DNA of 64,000 nt from Sabethes cyaneus (Eukaryota; Arthropoda; Insecta; Diptera; Culicidae): positions 198,708,911 to 198,772,910 of the forward strand of contig NC_071354.1 of NCBI RefSeq assembly GCF_943734655.1, given 5' to 3'. The notes beneath the pieces are model-generated. The model was not told the DNA's origin. It made no database searches and saw only the letters and a program-made list of their open reading frames with translations. Position numbers and translations under genes: made by a program. Positions 23,427 through 33,772 of the stretch are shown here, in pieces (position 1 is the stretch's first letter; each line of letters begins with the position of its first letter).

Positions 23427-24672
23427 CTAGCTGACCCGACAAACTTTGTATTGCCATAAATTAAACTGTGTTGTACATAAATCGTGAATCTCAGATGACC
23501 TTTGTCACAATCTCGAGTTTTGCAAGTTTCTGAGGAGCTCATGGGTGGGTTATGATACAAATTTTCCTCACAGTAAAGTAGAAAACAACTCCCTCCATTG
23601 CATAGCCTGATAAAATAAAGCGGATAGCATTTAAATATTCGCCATTATTACAAACCATTTCGCCGAATACCATTTTGCGGAACACCAATTCTCGGTTGAC
23701 CGTAACGCGGAATATAGTGTTTCGCAGAATACCATTTCACGAAAAACCTTACGCGGGATGTACCATTTCACGGAAAATCTTTTCATAGAAAGTACCATTT
23801 CGCAGGGGTGACCCAACTGAAGAAAGGAATAGAGGTCAGTAAATCTAGGAAAATAAATTAACCTAGATAAAGGTGATCTCTACGGGCGCTTCCGATGGCA
23901 GGTCGTCAGCACCACCCGCGGCCTGTGGCCGTCTCGCGCTGAATTATCTACTGTTACTATTGATAGTTTTTGGTGATCTTGTTATTGATTATTGTTTTAT
24001 GAAAGAGTCTAAAATTTCTCGAGTTCGATTAGTTTTTGAGTTACGCAAAAATTTCTGTTTTATTTCTATGAGAGTCCTCATCTCTTTACCAGAGGTGAGG
24101 GGTCTCAAACCATCATTAAAAAAAATTCTGCCTCCAAAACCCCCCACATGCCAAATTTGGTTCCATTTACTTGATTAGTTCTCGAGTTATGAGGAAATTT
24201 GTATTTCAGTTGTATGGGAGCCCCCCTCCTAAAGTGGGGAGAGGTCCCAATTCACCATAGAAAATATTCTTGCCCTCGAAAACTTTCACACGCCAAATTT
24301 TGTTCCATTTGCTTGATTAGTTCTCGAGTTAGGAGGAAATTTGTATTTCATTGGTACAGGAGCCCTCCCCACTCTTAAAGTGGGGAGGGGTCCCAATTTA
24401 CCACAGAATAAATTCTTGTCACCAAAAACATCCACATGCCAAATTTTGTTCTATTTGCTTGATTAGTTCTCGAGTTATGCAGAAATTTGTGTTTCATTTG
24501 TATGGGAGCCCCTCCTCTTAGCCGGGGGAGGGATCTCTAACCATCACTAAAACCTTTCCTGGCCCTAAAAACCTCTACATGCAAATTTTCACGCCGATTG
24601 GTTCAGTAGTTTTTGATTCTATAAGGAACATCTCGACAGACAGACAGACAGAAATCCATTTTTATATATAAG
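23427..24672 (+). repeat. Dispersed repeat starting CTAGCTGACCCG, with internal tandem units
   Basis: The copy starts CTAGCTGACCCGACAAACTT and ends GACAGACAGAAATCC, then a T-rich ATATATAAG tail. Between them lie a degenerate run of 'ACCATTTCGCGGAA' motifs (23650-23810) and imperfect tandem units of about 140-150 bp, each containing CTTGATTAGTTCTCGAGTTA (near 24170, 24313, 24460). The same family occurs at 35806-36722 and, inverted and truncated, at 39462-39700. Class unknown; I see no coding potential. The terminal block resembles 3' ends of insect non-LTR elements, but that is a guess. Confidence 0.7.
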
Positions 24673-24734
24673 ATGAAGGGACCCTTCGGCCCAAACCTGG
24701 ACGACAAATCCGTTTAAAAAAATGCCCTGCAGCA

Positions 24735-24897
24735 AACTGTTGCCACTGTTTTTATACGACAGACTTCGCAGCTAGCTGTTAGAATACTGGACAATTGCAG
24801 GGCCAGTTGCTACGATGCTAACCTATTGATGCTAACAGCCTCTCGCAGCCGGGATTCGAACATACGACGACTGGCTTACTAGGCCAGTGCCAACTGG
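24735..24897 (-). mobile_element. tRNA-derived SINE copy, family A
   Basis: Minus-strand tRNA-like head starting near 24897 (CCAGTTGGCACTGGCC) with the B box GTTCGAATCCC, and a body matching the SINE at 5567-5783 (CTGGCCCTGCAATTGTCC). The tail is shortened and abuts an unrelated short palindrome (GAAGGGACCCTTC) near 24675. Confidence 0.75.
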
Positions 24898-24899
24898 AA

Positions 24900-25453
24900 G
24901 GCAAATAAGCGACTTAGATAAGCGGTTTAATAGGCATTAAATGTTAATCAGTTACCTGTTTTCACACAAGACTTCAATTTTAAATAGATTATCATGGACC
25001 ATCGATGCAAGCGATCGGACCCAATGGATGGTTGCGCACATTTACGATCACGTTTTACTTTTAGGACATCAAATTGATTTAGGTTTAAATAAGAGAAATA
25101 ATTGCTGACCTGTTGGGATGGGGAGACTCTGTCATTTCGTGTATACAGTAATCATTATGGGTTTTAGGAGCAAAAGTAAGATTACATTAATCGATTAATG
25201 ATGATTTTTCTAAGCAATTCCAGCTCAAAACGCTGAAAACAAGGCTATTTTTGACTCAGCTATTTTTGATTGGAATGAAATTTGCCTCATGTGTTGGATA
25301 CCACGCAAGAACTCATTTTCCACTAAACTTGATTTTTTTCGTCAAGAGTAACTTTTGAAAAAGGCGTATTAAAAAAAATGAGATTACTTCTTTTGAAAAC
25401 ATCATATCTAGAAAATTTCTCATTTGATCAAAATGGCATCAATAGAAAAGTTG
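24900..25453. other. Unassigned AT-rich spacer
   Basis: No feature could be supported here. Confidence 0.3.
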
Positions 25454-25455
25454 TA

Positions 25456-26625
25456 AAGGGTGTCCCACACCAAATTGCATCACGGAAAAAACGCCTTAGA
25501 AAATTTTCTAGTTGACCGATCTTTTTCAAACTTTCAGACAATAAAATATAACCCATTTGAATGAATAAAACAGTTTACTTTGCTTTTCCCGTTTAAATCG
25601 TATGGGAGCATTTGCTCTAACTCTTTATTCATACGGCCTATTAGTAATGTTTTGGCATATTTATTTCATTCGACTTCAATACTATAACCGTATGCTCGCA
25701 CCTTACGCTTAACTCCACTCATAACGTTCTGTACAATATCTGGCTGCAGCTTCTTCTGTACGGAAATTCATGTCTTCCTCAGATTTGACCTCCTTGGGAT
25801 GCTTCCGTAGTGCTTGCTTCGTAATAGTCCAGTATTTTTCGATGGGCCTTAGTTCTGGTGCGTTGGGTTCATGTCCTCGGGTACGAAGGTACCAAGTGTC
25901 TTCGTACCACTTCAGGACATCCTTTGAATAGTAGCACGAAGCTAAATCCGGCTAGAAGATTGTAGAGCTCTCGTGTTGTTTCAACAGAGAAAGCAGACGC
26001 TTCTGTAGACACTCCTCGAGGTAGATTTGCCCGTTTACAGTCCCGGCAGTTACGAACGGCGCACTCCGTTTGCCACAAGAGCAGATCGCTTGCCAAATCA
26101 TGTATTTCTTGGTAAACTTTGAAAGTTTCTGTTTCCTTATATCCTACGGAACATCAAACTTGTACTGGGCGGCAAAGAACGGCAGCCCCGGAAGCTACCG
26201 GAAGGCCGCCTTGACGTAAGTCTCATCATCCATGATGAGATAATCAGGCTTTGTCAGTATCTGGGTATATAATTTCCGGATCCTTGACTTTCCCACCGCA
26301 TTTTGCCGTTCGTTGGAGCCTTCTACACTTTGTACGTATGCAGCCTTTCCTGGTCCTTGGCTCGCTGAACGAAAGACGACACGTTTGTGATCCTGATCAC
26401 TAATAGCCAGATATTGTACAGAACGTTATGAGTGGAGTTAAGCGTAAGGTGCGAGCATACGGTTATGATATTGAAGTTGAGTGAAATAAATATCAGTTGA
26501 GTGAAATCATGCCAAAAGCTTACTAAAGGGTAATATTTTATTGTCAGAAAGTTTCAAGAGGACCGATTAACTAGGTAATTTTCTACAAAGTTTTTTCTTG
26601 ATGCAATTTGACATGGGACACCCTT
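25456..26625 (-). pseudogene. Decayed ITmD37E-type (Tc1/mariner) transposon with rearranged transposase
   Basis: Inverted ends AAGGGTGTCCCA are flanked by TA at 25454-25455 and 26626-26627. The minus strand carries transposase remnants: DDETYVKAAF near 26235-26205 (first catalytic Asp), PDLASCYYSKDVLKWY near 25955-25905 (second Asp), and NAPELRPIEKYW near 25865-25830 (the Glu). Frames are broken by several stops and indels. The N-terminal half is gone: in its place (about 26403-26490) lies an inverted copy of the 3' end of the coding region and its flank (about 25655-25743), so the element has subterminal inverted repeats of roughly 90 bp. It cannot encode a working transposase but keeps both ends. 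Confidence 0.8.
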
Positions 26626-26639
26626 TATTATCAAAATTA

Positions 26640-26977
26640 CAGAAAGCAACTAAATTGACTTTGAATATATTTATTTTGTTTTAACAATTAGTTTTCCAAA
26701 ATTGCAAAATTTCGATGGTGCGTTGATTTTCACCACCTGCCATTCCAATATGCACGATAAATTCAATGCGCATATGCTGCACAAGTACGGAATCGGCGGG
26801 GAAAATTTATTATTTATTCTTTCGAATATTTTATTACGTTCGCTATAAACCAAATCGATCAGGATGATCTAACTTTTATCTGAGTTAAGCTCCAGCTTTC
26901 TTTTTCACGGTTATATATGTTCAATTTAATAAAGCTGGCAAATTGATTTGGCTTTTAGTCGGCCGGCACACCATACT
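26640..26977. other. Unassigned AT-rich spacer
   Basis: No feature could be supported here. Confidence 0.3.
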
Positions 26978-27334
26978 CAGCTAGCACCAACTCGTATATC
27001 AATGTACGAAAACTTTCGTAAATATCTCCTAACAAACTCGAAATCGTAACTAAAGTTGGATAAAGTGGGATCAAGTTGATTTTCTGTCGTATATAATGAT
27101 AATGACTGACATACATACGATTTTCAGCACATAATCGTAGAGTAGTACAGAGCGACTCGCGCTTAATCGGATATTATCGTATATAAATACTTATATAGTC
27201 GTAACGCTCAAAATTCGTAATCACGTATATCGCCTCCAAAATAGTACGGATATGCCAGTTTTGCGCTTGAAATACGATTTATTTAGCATGTATATCTGTA
27301 CGCAATGCTGATTTCTACCCTTTTTATACATATG
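26978..27334 (+). mobile_element. MITE, CCCAGCTAGCACC family, copy 1
   Basis: About 350 bp aligning with few differences to 37087-37463, including CACCAACTCG near the left end and CGGATATTATCGTATATAAA inside. The inverted terminal GCTAGC at the right end, present in the 37-kb copy, is eroded here (AAAATGCTCAATAC). A third, inverted copy is cut by the window end at 64000. Confidence 0.75.
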
Positions 27335-27645
27335 AAAATGCTCAATACTTTAGACAGGTGTACAATGGGAATCTCTCCGAGTAGTGCCTAAAACTCGTGA
27401 TTCATACACCTACGCCACTATCCACTTTCCGTTTGTAATAGAACATAACACCGCAAGTGCACATATGCATTCCGTAAGCATAATTATAGTCTCAGGTGCA
27501 TAGAGAACTACAATTCTTCTACTTTCTTCAATAATATTGTAGATAATAATCTACTCTACAACTGGCCTATGCATCACTGTTTCGAATTCTGTTTGGCTGA
27601 GGCGCTGTAGTCAAAAGAGCAAAAAAGAAGTAAAAAGAGCAAATC
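27335..27645. other. Unassigned spacer
   Basis: No feature could be supported here. Confidence 0.3.
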
Positions 27646-27649
27646 AACC

Positions 27650-29170
27650 CTGCTCCTTGGTTAACTTCCGTTTCGTCTCTTACAATGGCAATATAACGCC
27701 ATTGAGATGCTCATCGTAGGACTACTTCCACATGTCGATCACCTCGCGCTCGTTTGTGACCAGGACTCCCTCCTCATCTCTGTACAAATCAGACTACGAG
27801 ATTGGTTCACCTTCTCATAGAACATGTGCGTCTCATTAGCCCGGAATAGTTGTTCTGGTTCTTCACGATCTCTGTCCTCCTTTTAGCACTTTTTCCTCCT
27901 CAGGATCGTGGCCAACGCAATTATTTTATGGCGTTCGCTACAATTATTGTAGCACCGCGATTGCAGCCTCATTGACGGCCGAGCGTATCCTGCTCCATCC
28001 GTCTTCGAGGTCGAAGCACCTAGCTCCTCCATAGAGGAAGGTAGAACTTCATTCAGCACGCGCGCGTAGTTTTCGGCAACTCGCGGATTGTCTAAATGCC
28101 GAATGTTTAACCGAGGAGGGCGGCTTTGTCACGAGGTTTTCTAGTATTGAGCGCGCATGTACTGCTACTAGGTAATGATCTGATTCGACATCCGCACTCC
28201 GTAGGGAGCGTACGTTGGTGATACTCGAGAAAAACTGGCTATTGTATGTATGGTCGATTTAGGTCAAGGTTCGTTGGTTAGGTAATCTCCAAGACTGGGA
28301 CCCAATCAACGGTCTATACATTGCTTCCTTGCCGATCCGGGCGTTCATATCCCCGATGACGATCTTGACGTCCCGTGGTGAGCAGCTGTCGTAATTTGCC
28401 TCCAGCTTCGCATAGAACGTTTCTTTCTCGTCGTCAGGTCTATTTTCGTGTGGACAGTGTACGTTTATGATGGTGTAGTTGAATAACTCGACATACGAAT
28501 CCTCTAATTGTTCCAGTCCATTACGCAATCCTGCATTCTGCCCATCACTACGAAGCCCGCTCCCAACTCGTGCTCTGCTCTACCGCTCTGATAAAATTGG
28601 GCTTTTCCGCCACGGATCCTCCACACCTTTTCGCCTTTGCGACAGATCTCCTGCAATGCCCCGATGCCGAATTTTCGGGATACCAACTGATCGAGCTGCA
28701 CTGTCGAAATTCAGTGATCTGCAGCTCCAGGTACCAAATATCAATTATATATCCTTATTTCGTCGCAAATGGCCATGCCGAATGTTCCGAGTCGAATTTT
28801 CCTGATGTTTCGTAGTAGGTATCTAGTAGCCATACTTAGGGTCATGCTACCGACTCTCGTGGCGGGGCTGCTATCTTCGGTGTAATGCCGAAACAGTACA
28901 TTTCTTAAATCAGCTACACGCTCTGGATCAAACGCTGTCGTGAGCCGCTCCTAACCTGAAGTACAACTGCGCACCTGGGTGAGGAATTGTAAGATGCCAA
29001 GAGCGGCCCCTGACATGGGAACAGACGCTTAAGGCTGACATGGCTATTCCTCGTTGCTACACTCAGTGTTCGCCTGAGTGCCTCCTTCCCTGTCGATATA
29101 CGACCTTAGTTTACACCGGGGTTGGCTAGCCGAACTCCGCTAAGGTTGCTTGTATTCCGACTAGTACCAT
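27650..29170 (-). pseudogene. RTE-like non-LTR retrotransposon, endonuclease part, degenerate
   Basis: Minus-strand translation gives the AP-type endonuclease of a non-LTR element in broken frames: ALQE-I (near 28685), GKAQFYQSGRAEHELG (near 28625-28580), NYTIINVHCPHENRPDDEKE (about 28480-28420), IVIGDMNARIGKE (about 28365-28325, the catalytic GDMNA block) and SDHYLV (about 28180-28160, the active-site His region). A lysine/arginine-rich linker follows down to 27650; the reverse transcriptase is absent. The 5' leader probably extends to about 29165, where a SINE abuts. Frameshifts and stops make it non-functional. Confidence 0.75.
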
Positions 29171-29174
29171 GAGA

Positions 29175-29369
29175 ATTCCGTTTTCGAAACTTGACCTTCT
29201 GTTTTTATTTAACTCACTTCGCATCTAGCTGTTAAGAGTACAGGACAAGTGCGTAGCTAGTGCTACGATTCTTTTGACTCTAACAGTCTCTCCCAGCCGA
29301 GATTCGAACATACGACGACTGGCTCGTTTGACAAGTGAGTCGTACCTCCCACCTCGAAACCAACTGGGC
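29175..29369 (-). mobile_element. tRNA-derived SINE copy, family A
   Basis: Minus strand: CCCAGTTGGTTTCGAGGTGG head near 29369, B box GTTCGAATCTCGG, and a tail containing CAGAAGGTCAAGTTTCG, matching the copy at 5567-5783. The left end abuts the retrotransposon leader; no clean duplication was found. Confidence 0.75.
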
Positions 29370-29685
29370 GGTAAACCATACTTTTTTCCATGTACGTACG
29401 TACGCTGTATGGACTCATCACTACGATCAGTATTATGATCTGTTGTACTGCACTGCATTTCTTTTTGCTATAATTGCTATGCTATGTATGCTTGTGTGTA
29501 ACGGGAGTTTACCCTTCCTTCAAAGCTTGCTCTACTATACACACTAGGATTGGGCGATACCGTATCGATACCCGCGATATCGATACTCGAAGGCCGATAT
29601 TTCGATATATTTCATCGATACTTACGACGTCGATATTATGCTAAATCGATAATTTCATCCCGATACTGTTCTGATAAAGCGGGAT

Positions 29686-29869
29686 TAGAGTGACTATATA
29701 CAGAGTGGCGACAATGTCAAAATTGGAATGATAATTATCTGTCAGTGTCATTCCAATCGAGCAGACGACCTATCCAACGCGTATGCAGGAAAGAGAAAGA
29801 AAAACCTTGGAAAAACCGCATTGCATACATTTGGGATGACTTGTCGCCACTCTGTATATAGTCACTCTA
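29686..29869. mobile_element. 184-bp hAT-type MITE nested in the larger hAT element
   Basis: Inverted ends TAGAGTGACTATATACAGAG (continuing TGGCGACAA) and an exact 8-bp duplication AGCGGGAT at 29678-29685 and 29870-29877. The core is too short to code. This is the innermost of three nested insertions. Confidence 0.9.
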
Positions 29870-30439
29870 AGCGGGATATGCAGCTGAAAAAATATAGACT
29901 AACACTAGGTCAGAAAATGTTCAAAAAAACAAAATTTTTAGGATTTTTTCTCGCACTGTTTTCTTTTCAGGTAGCTACTAAGCTTAATTCTCAAATTTAC
30001 TTCATTAGAAATGACCTTGACACAGCCGTTTTTATGCTAGACGACTTGAAACGAGCCGAACTGTGCCGATTTCGGTACAAGTGCCGAACTGCAAGATTTG
30101 TTAAATTTGTTATAATCTTAACGATCTGGCAACCGTGCGAGATGATTTTGACACCTGGCAGTGCTCCCATTTCATATGTAAAATTGAACCGGAGGTGTGC
30201 CGCTTGATATCTTTGAAGTGCCACGGCACAATGTGCTGAGTGTCCGACCCCTTGGAATTGACTCGTATGCAACACCTTGAACAATGTCACTTACATGTTT
30301 AACACTTATTGAACAGTAAGTGCGTACGATATGCGATTTTCAGCAATTCAAAACTGACCAGAGAGCACATAGAGTAGTATGGGGCGTTGAAGGCATAAAG
30401 ATTTTCAAGCTTTTTACGCGCCATAATAGCGGTGAAAGT

Positions 30440-30900
30440 GGCAGAGGTGGGACAGAGATCGAGCAGAGCTAGAACCGGAAAGGAGCAACTCCCGGCGGAA
30501 CTCTGCAGGAATGGCCAAGAACCGCCAGCAACGACACATCACTGGATGGTTTCAGGGGCTTGGGAGAGAGCTGCCGGATGAGTGGATTGAGGGTGTGGTT
30601 TGTCCCATCTACAGAAAGGGGGATCGGATAGATTGCTGCAATTACCGCAGCATAACGCTGGTCAAAGCCACCAACAGATTTTGTAACGTCGTCTATCCCC
30701 GGTGGCTGGAGAGTTCGTAGGGTAGTACCAGGTGGGCTTTTGAAGGCCCGTGCTACTACGGATCAAATTTTTACTCTTCGGCATGTCATCTAGATGCGTC
30801 GGGAGTACAACCCATCATATTTTTGTAGATTCCAGGACAGCATACGATTCAGTCGGGCGTGAACAGCTGTAATGCGGTTTTCCGTACAAAGCGACGTGTC
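30440..30900 (+). pseudogene. RTE-like reverse transcriptase fragment carried inside the hAT element
   Basis: Plus-strand frames give LPDEWIEGVVCPIYRKGDRI then NYRSITLV (about 30565-30665), the early RT blocks. Shifted remnants of TTDQIFTLRHV (near 30755) and YDSVGREQL (near 30845-30870) follow. Stops and frameshifts separate them. The match to the fragment at 63105-63416 (LPEEWKDGVICPIYKKGD) suggests one family. Confidence 0.7.
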
Positions 30901-31450
30901 CGAAATAGAGATGTAGTGGAGCGAGTGATGTGTTGCGTGCGTGTTTTGGGGGCACTCTCTTTGCTCAACTTGTTTTTATTGATTAATTTTTATGAATCCC
31001 TTTTTTTGAGTAGCATTTCCCAATCCCAGAATGCCGCCTTAAATAGTATCGATAAATCTAATATCGATGCTTCACGAGCGATATATCGACGGTATCGATA
31101 AAGCGGCGGATTTGATATTGATATTCAATTATCGATACTTTCGGGAATTTTGCCCAATCCTAATACACACTCGTTTCTCACTATTAGTACTATATCTTTT
31201 TAAGGCGCTCTGGCGAAGACTGATTGCGTTCCTCTGACCAGTACACTTAACTATAAGTGTAACTTTTGCATTATCAAAAGGCTTATTCGGGGTAATATAA
31301 AATTGATCATGAAAGAAGGGTAATGAGGCACTTGAGATTAAACCCACCCAAAAGTCACTTGACATCGAATGGTCTGATTCTACTAAGATTCGAACCCACG
31401 ACCTCTCGCTTGTCAAAGTAGATTCGGTAACCTCGCGGCTACGGAACCTC

Positions 31451-33733
31451 CCTACTCTCACATTGATTGTTGTAATTTTTAAGAGCCGGTTTGTATTTTG
31501 TTGTTGTAACTTGTCAGTGTTGCTTCCAATTGACGCTTAACAAGAAATTAAGAGCGACTTTTTGAAGTAAAACCAAACTTTCGGGCAATGCGGTGCTTAT
31601 ATAAAACAATTGAAATTAATTTATTTTAATCTAAACTTAAGTTCTAGTGGCTCTAAAATCATTTTTTTTTTAAACTATCCTGAGCTGCAGTTTTCCCAGA
31701 TTGGCCCAGCGCTGGCACGGACACGCGCGCACGTGTAGGCGCTGTGCAATTAAATTAATTAAAAGATGGAGAGCGACAATCATTTTCTTTTCCCGGCGCT
31801 GTACAGCCGGTCGGCCATCCGTCAGGCAGGCCAACCAAGAGTAATTCAGTCGTTAACACTTGTGCTAAAGTGGGAAACTATTCTAGGCAAGTAGCTCTCG
31901 TCGTCGGGCTGCTGGCAAAGCATCGAGTGATGCTTGAATGCTGGATGGTTTGATGGTCGGCAGTCGAAGCGCCAAGCGCCTGTTCCGTTGAACAGTAAAA
32001 CGTACAATCAATTTCGTTTGTCTTTTGTGTAATTAAAAGCGTAGCTCGAAAGTTTTTCTTCCAGAGAATTACGTTAAAACTCACATGTGTGAGATGTTTA
32101 GTGCAAACTTTATGATATTACCCAGATTATATCAAGACATTCCGCATTACAACAACGCTTTATCCATCCCCCTAGAAAAAACCGGCTGTGTACAATCAAA
32201 TCTTGAGGAAAAAACCGCAGCACAGGATATTTGTAGTAGAGAAAACATTAGACCAATGACATTTAAATGCCGAGCAATGTGTGCTGCAGCACACACAACC
32301 GGTCTGCTTCAGATGCCAAATTGCGGGAAATTTGACAAACAGAAATTCTACCCTCATGTTTGTGTCCGGTTGTTTTCTGCTACATCCAAAATGAAACGAG
32401 ATGAGATGGTCAGCACCGGCTGGCCGGTACGGAAGACCTTGAGCTTTCAGCCTGCCGAACAATAGGTGCCTACCGAGTAGTGGGTGAAACTCTTTCATTC
32501 GGAGAACTCACCACATAAATAAACGCCCCGACCGATACATGATGGCAGACCGATCCGATCGGTTCGACGGAAGCGGCGCTGGGGTGTAACATGCCGGCCG
32601 TTCGTTCATACAGCGACGCATTGTTCCGGCATACATTTAGGCGATTTGAATTTTTATTGCATCCGGCAGCTTCAATCTCTGCACTGCTGGTTTGCTGCTC
32701 TGCGGCTGCCGGCTTCGAGGGGACATGCTGTCTGCCGTAGTCTGCTGCCTGATCGATTCGTTCGAAGAGTGTTTGCAATAACACTTTCACCCACGCACCA
32801 CGGATTGCTGGTTGCCGGATGGAGCTGCCCGGTTATTGGTGCTGTTTTCAACTTGAACCCGTCTCTCATATTCATTCCTTCTAACGATGAATGCGGCAGA
32901 TTATGGCAGCCGAATCTCCCCGGCAGTATGAAAGCTTCGAAAGTAAATACAGAAATATAAATGGGACCGGCTTTTCTCGAATCCGCATTTTAAGCAGTCA
33001 CTATCTATATTCGGCGGAAACCGAGCCACCGACTGTCGGCTACGTTACACAGTTTTACATGCTTCGGCCGTGAAATTCTCTCTTTTTGGGAGCTGACAAT
33101 TTCGCAGATCTTACTGCGCGCCGGACGCCATTCTGTCAGCTCTTCTTTTTATGTGTCCTCCTGCGTCTGTTGTCTGATAGTTGACCGGATAAAACGGAAT
33201 CCTAAATATGTAGCACAAGCACAATCCATAGTCGGAAATAACGGTACGGGTACCGGCAACATACCGCGAGGGGGTGCCACCCCGTGTTTATTATCTTAAT
33301 GAAAGTGAAGCCAAACGACGATTTCGAATGGAATGTTGTGCCCTCTAACGGGGTGGTTGACCGTGAAGTGACGGGAGTAGGTAGTTGGCATTTGCGTTCT
33401 TTGCCTTACGCTGAGGCCGCCGCCGCCGCCGGGTGGTTTGAAAGGAGATCGAAGGCGGGCCGGAAAATGAAAAGGATTAGAAGTAATTTATTAATATTGC
33501 TAGCTTTTACTTGAACGTAAGCCACCCTACATTTATGATAGCTGCCGGATAGATTGCTACTTGAATCCGGAATGGTAATGTTCGATCTGACTTCAATTGG
33601 AAAGTGCAGTATGCATTTCCGGTAATTGTTTTACTGCACTAAGTGCAGATTTCCAATCTCGAAACCTACTCTAATAAATGGGGTGCCGCAGATGCGCCAC
33701 ATGGTCGTGCTCAGAGCTTGGCAGAAGGTGGGA
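31451..33733. other. Unassigned, apparently single-copy region
   Basis: No repeat family from this window occurs here and the DNA is less AT-rich (notably 31690-31830, 32380-32860, 33060-33500). The plus-strand frame 32085-32465 and the overlapping minus frames lack recognisable domains and splice partners. It could hold regulatory DNA or leader exons; nothing proves it. A GCC-repeat (GCCGCCGCCGCC) lies at 33417-33430. Confidence 0.35.
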
Positions 33734-33772
33734 CACTAAACTAAACTAAACTAAACTAAACTAAACTAAACT
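33734..33772. repeat. Pentanucleotide microsatellite (CTAAA)n
   Basis: About seven perfect copies of CTAAA in a row. It is not the insect telomere unit TTAGG. Confidence 0.9.

Larger units (their letters stand above)
29545..31162. mobile_element. hAT non-autonomous element with TATCGATA-rich ends (1618 bp)
   Basis: Inverted ends TAGGATTGGGC and an exact 8-bp duplication ATACACAC at 29537-29544 and 31163-31170 identify a hAT-type element. Subterminal regions are full of ATCGATA/TATCGAT strings on both sides. No hAT transposase (no RW or dimerisation block) is visible. The cargo is foreign: a nested MITE (29686-29869) and a plus-strand RTE-like RT fragment (30440-30900). Confidence 0.9.
29440..31450 (-). 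mobile_element. tRNA-derived SINE family B, split by a 1.6-kb hAT insertion
   Basis: The SINE lies in two parts (29440-29544 and 31163-31450). On the minus strand it begins near 31450 with a tRNA-like head (GTAGCCGCGAGGTTACCGA, then B box GGGTTCGAATCTT) and ends in CAAAAAGAAATGCAGTGCAG. The two halves join at one copy of the 8-bp duplication ATACACAC. A second copy lacking this insertion lies at 35207-35590, which confirms the continuity. Intact length would be close to 390 bp. Confidence 0.8.

Noticed and set aside
23640..24672. CRISPR-like alternation of repeats and spacers
   Set aside because: Units are 140-150 bp and imperfect, tandem rather than spaced, in a eukaryotic genome; it is an internally repetitive dispersed element.
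29728..30207. 159-codon plus-strand frame with a signal-peptide-like segment
   Set aside because: It begins inside the nested 184-bp MITE and continues into the outer hAT; the fusion is produced by insertion.
32085..32465. 126-codon plus-strand frame
   Set aside because: No recognisable domain, and it overlaps an equally long minus-strand frame; not supported as a gene.
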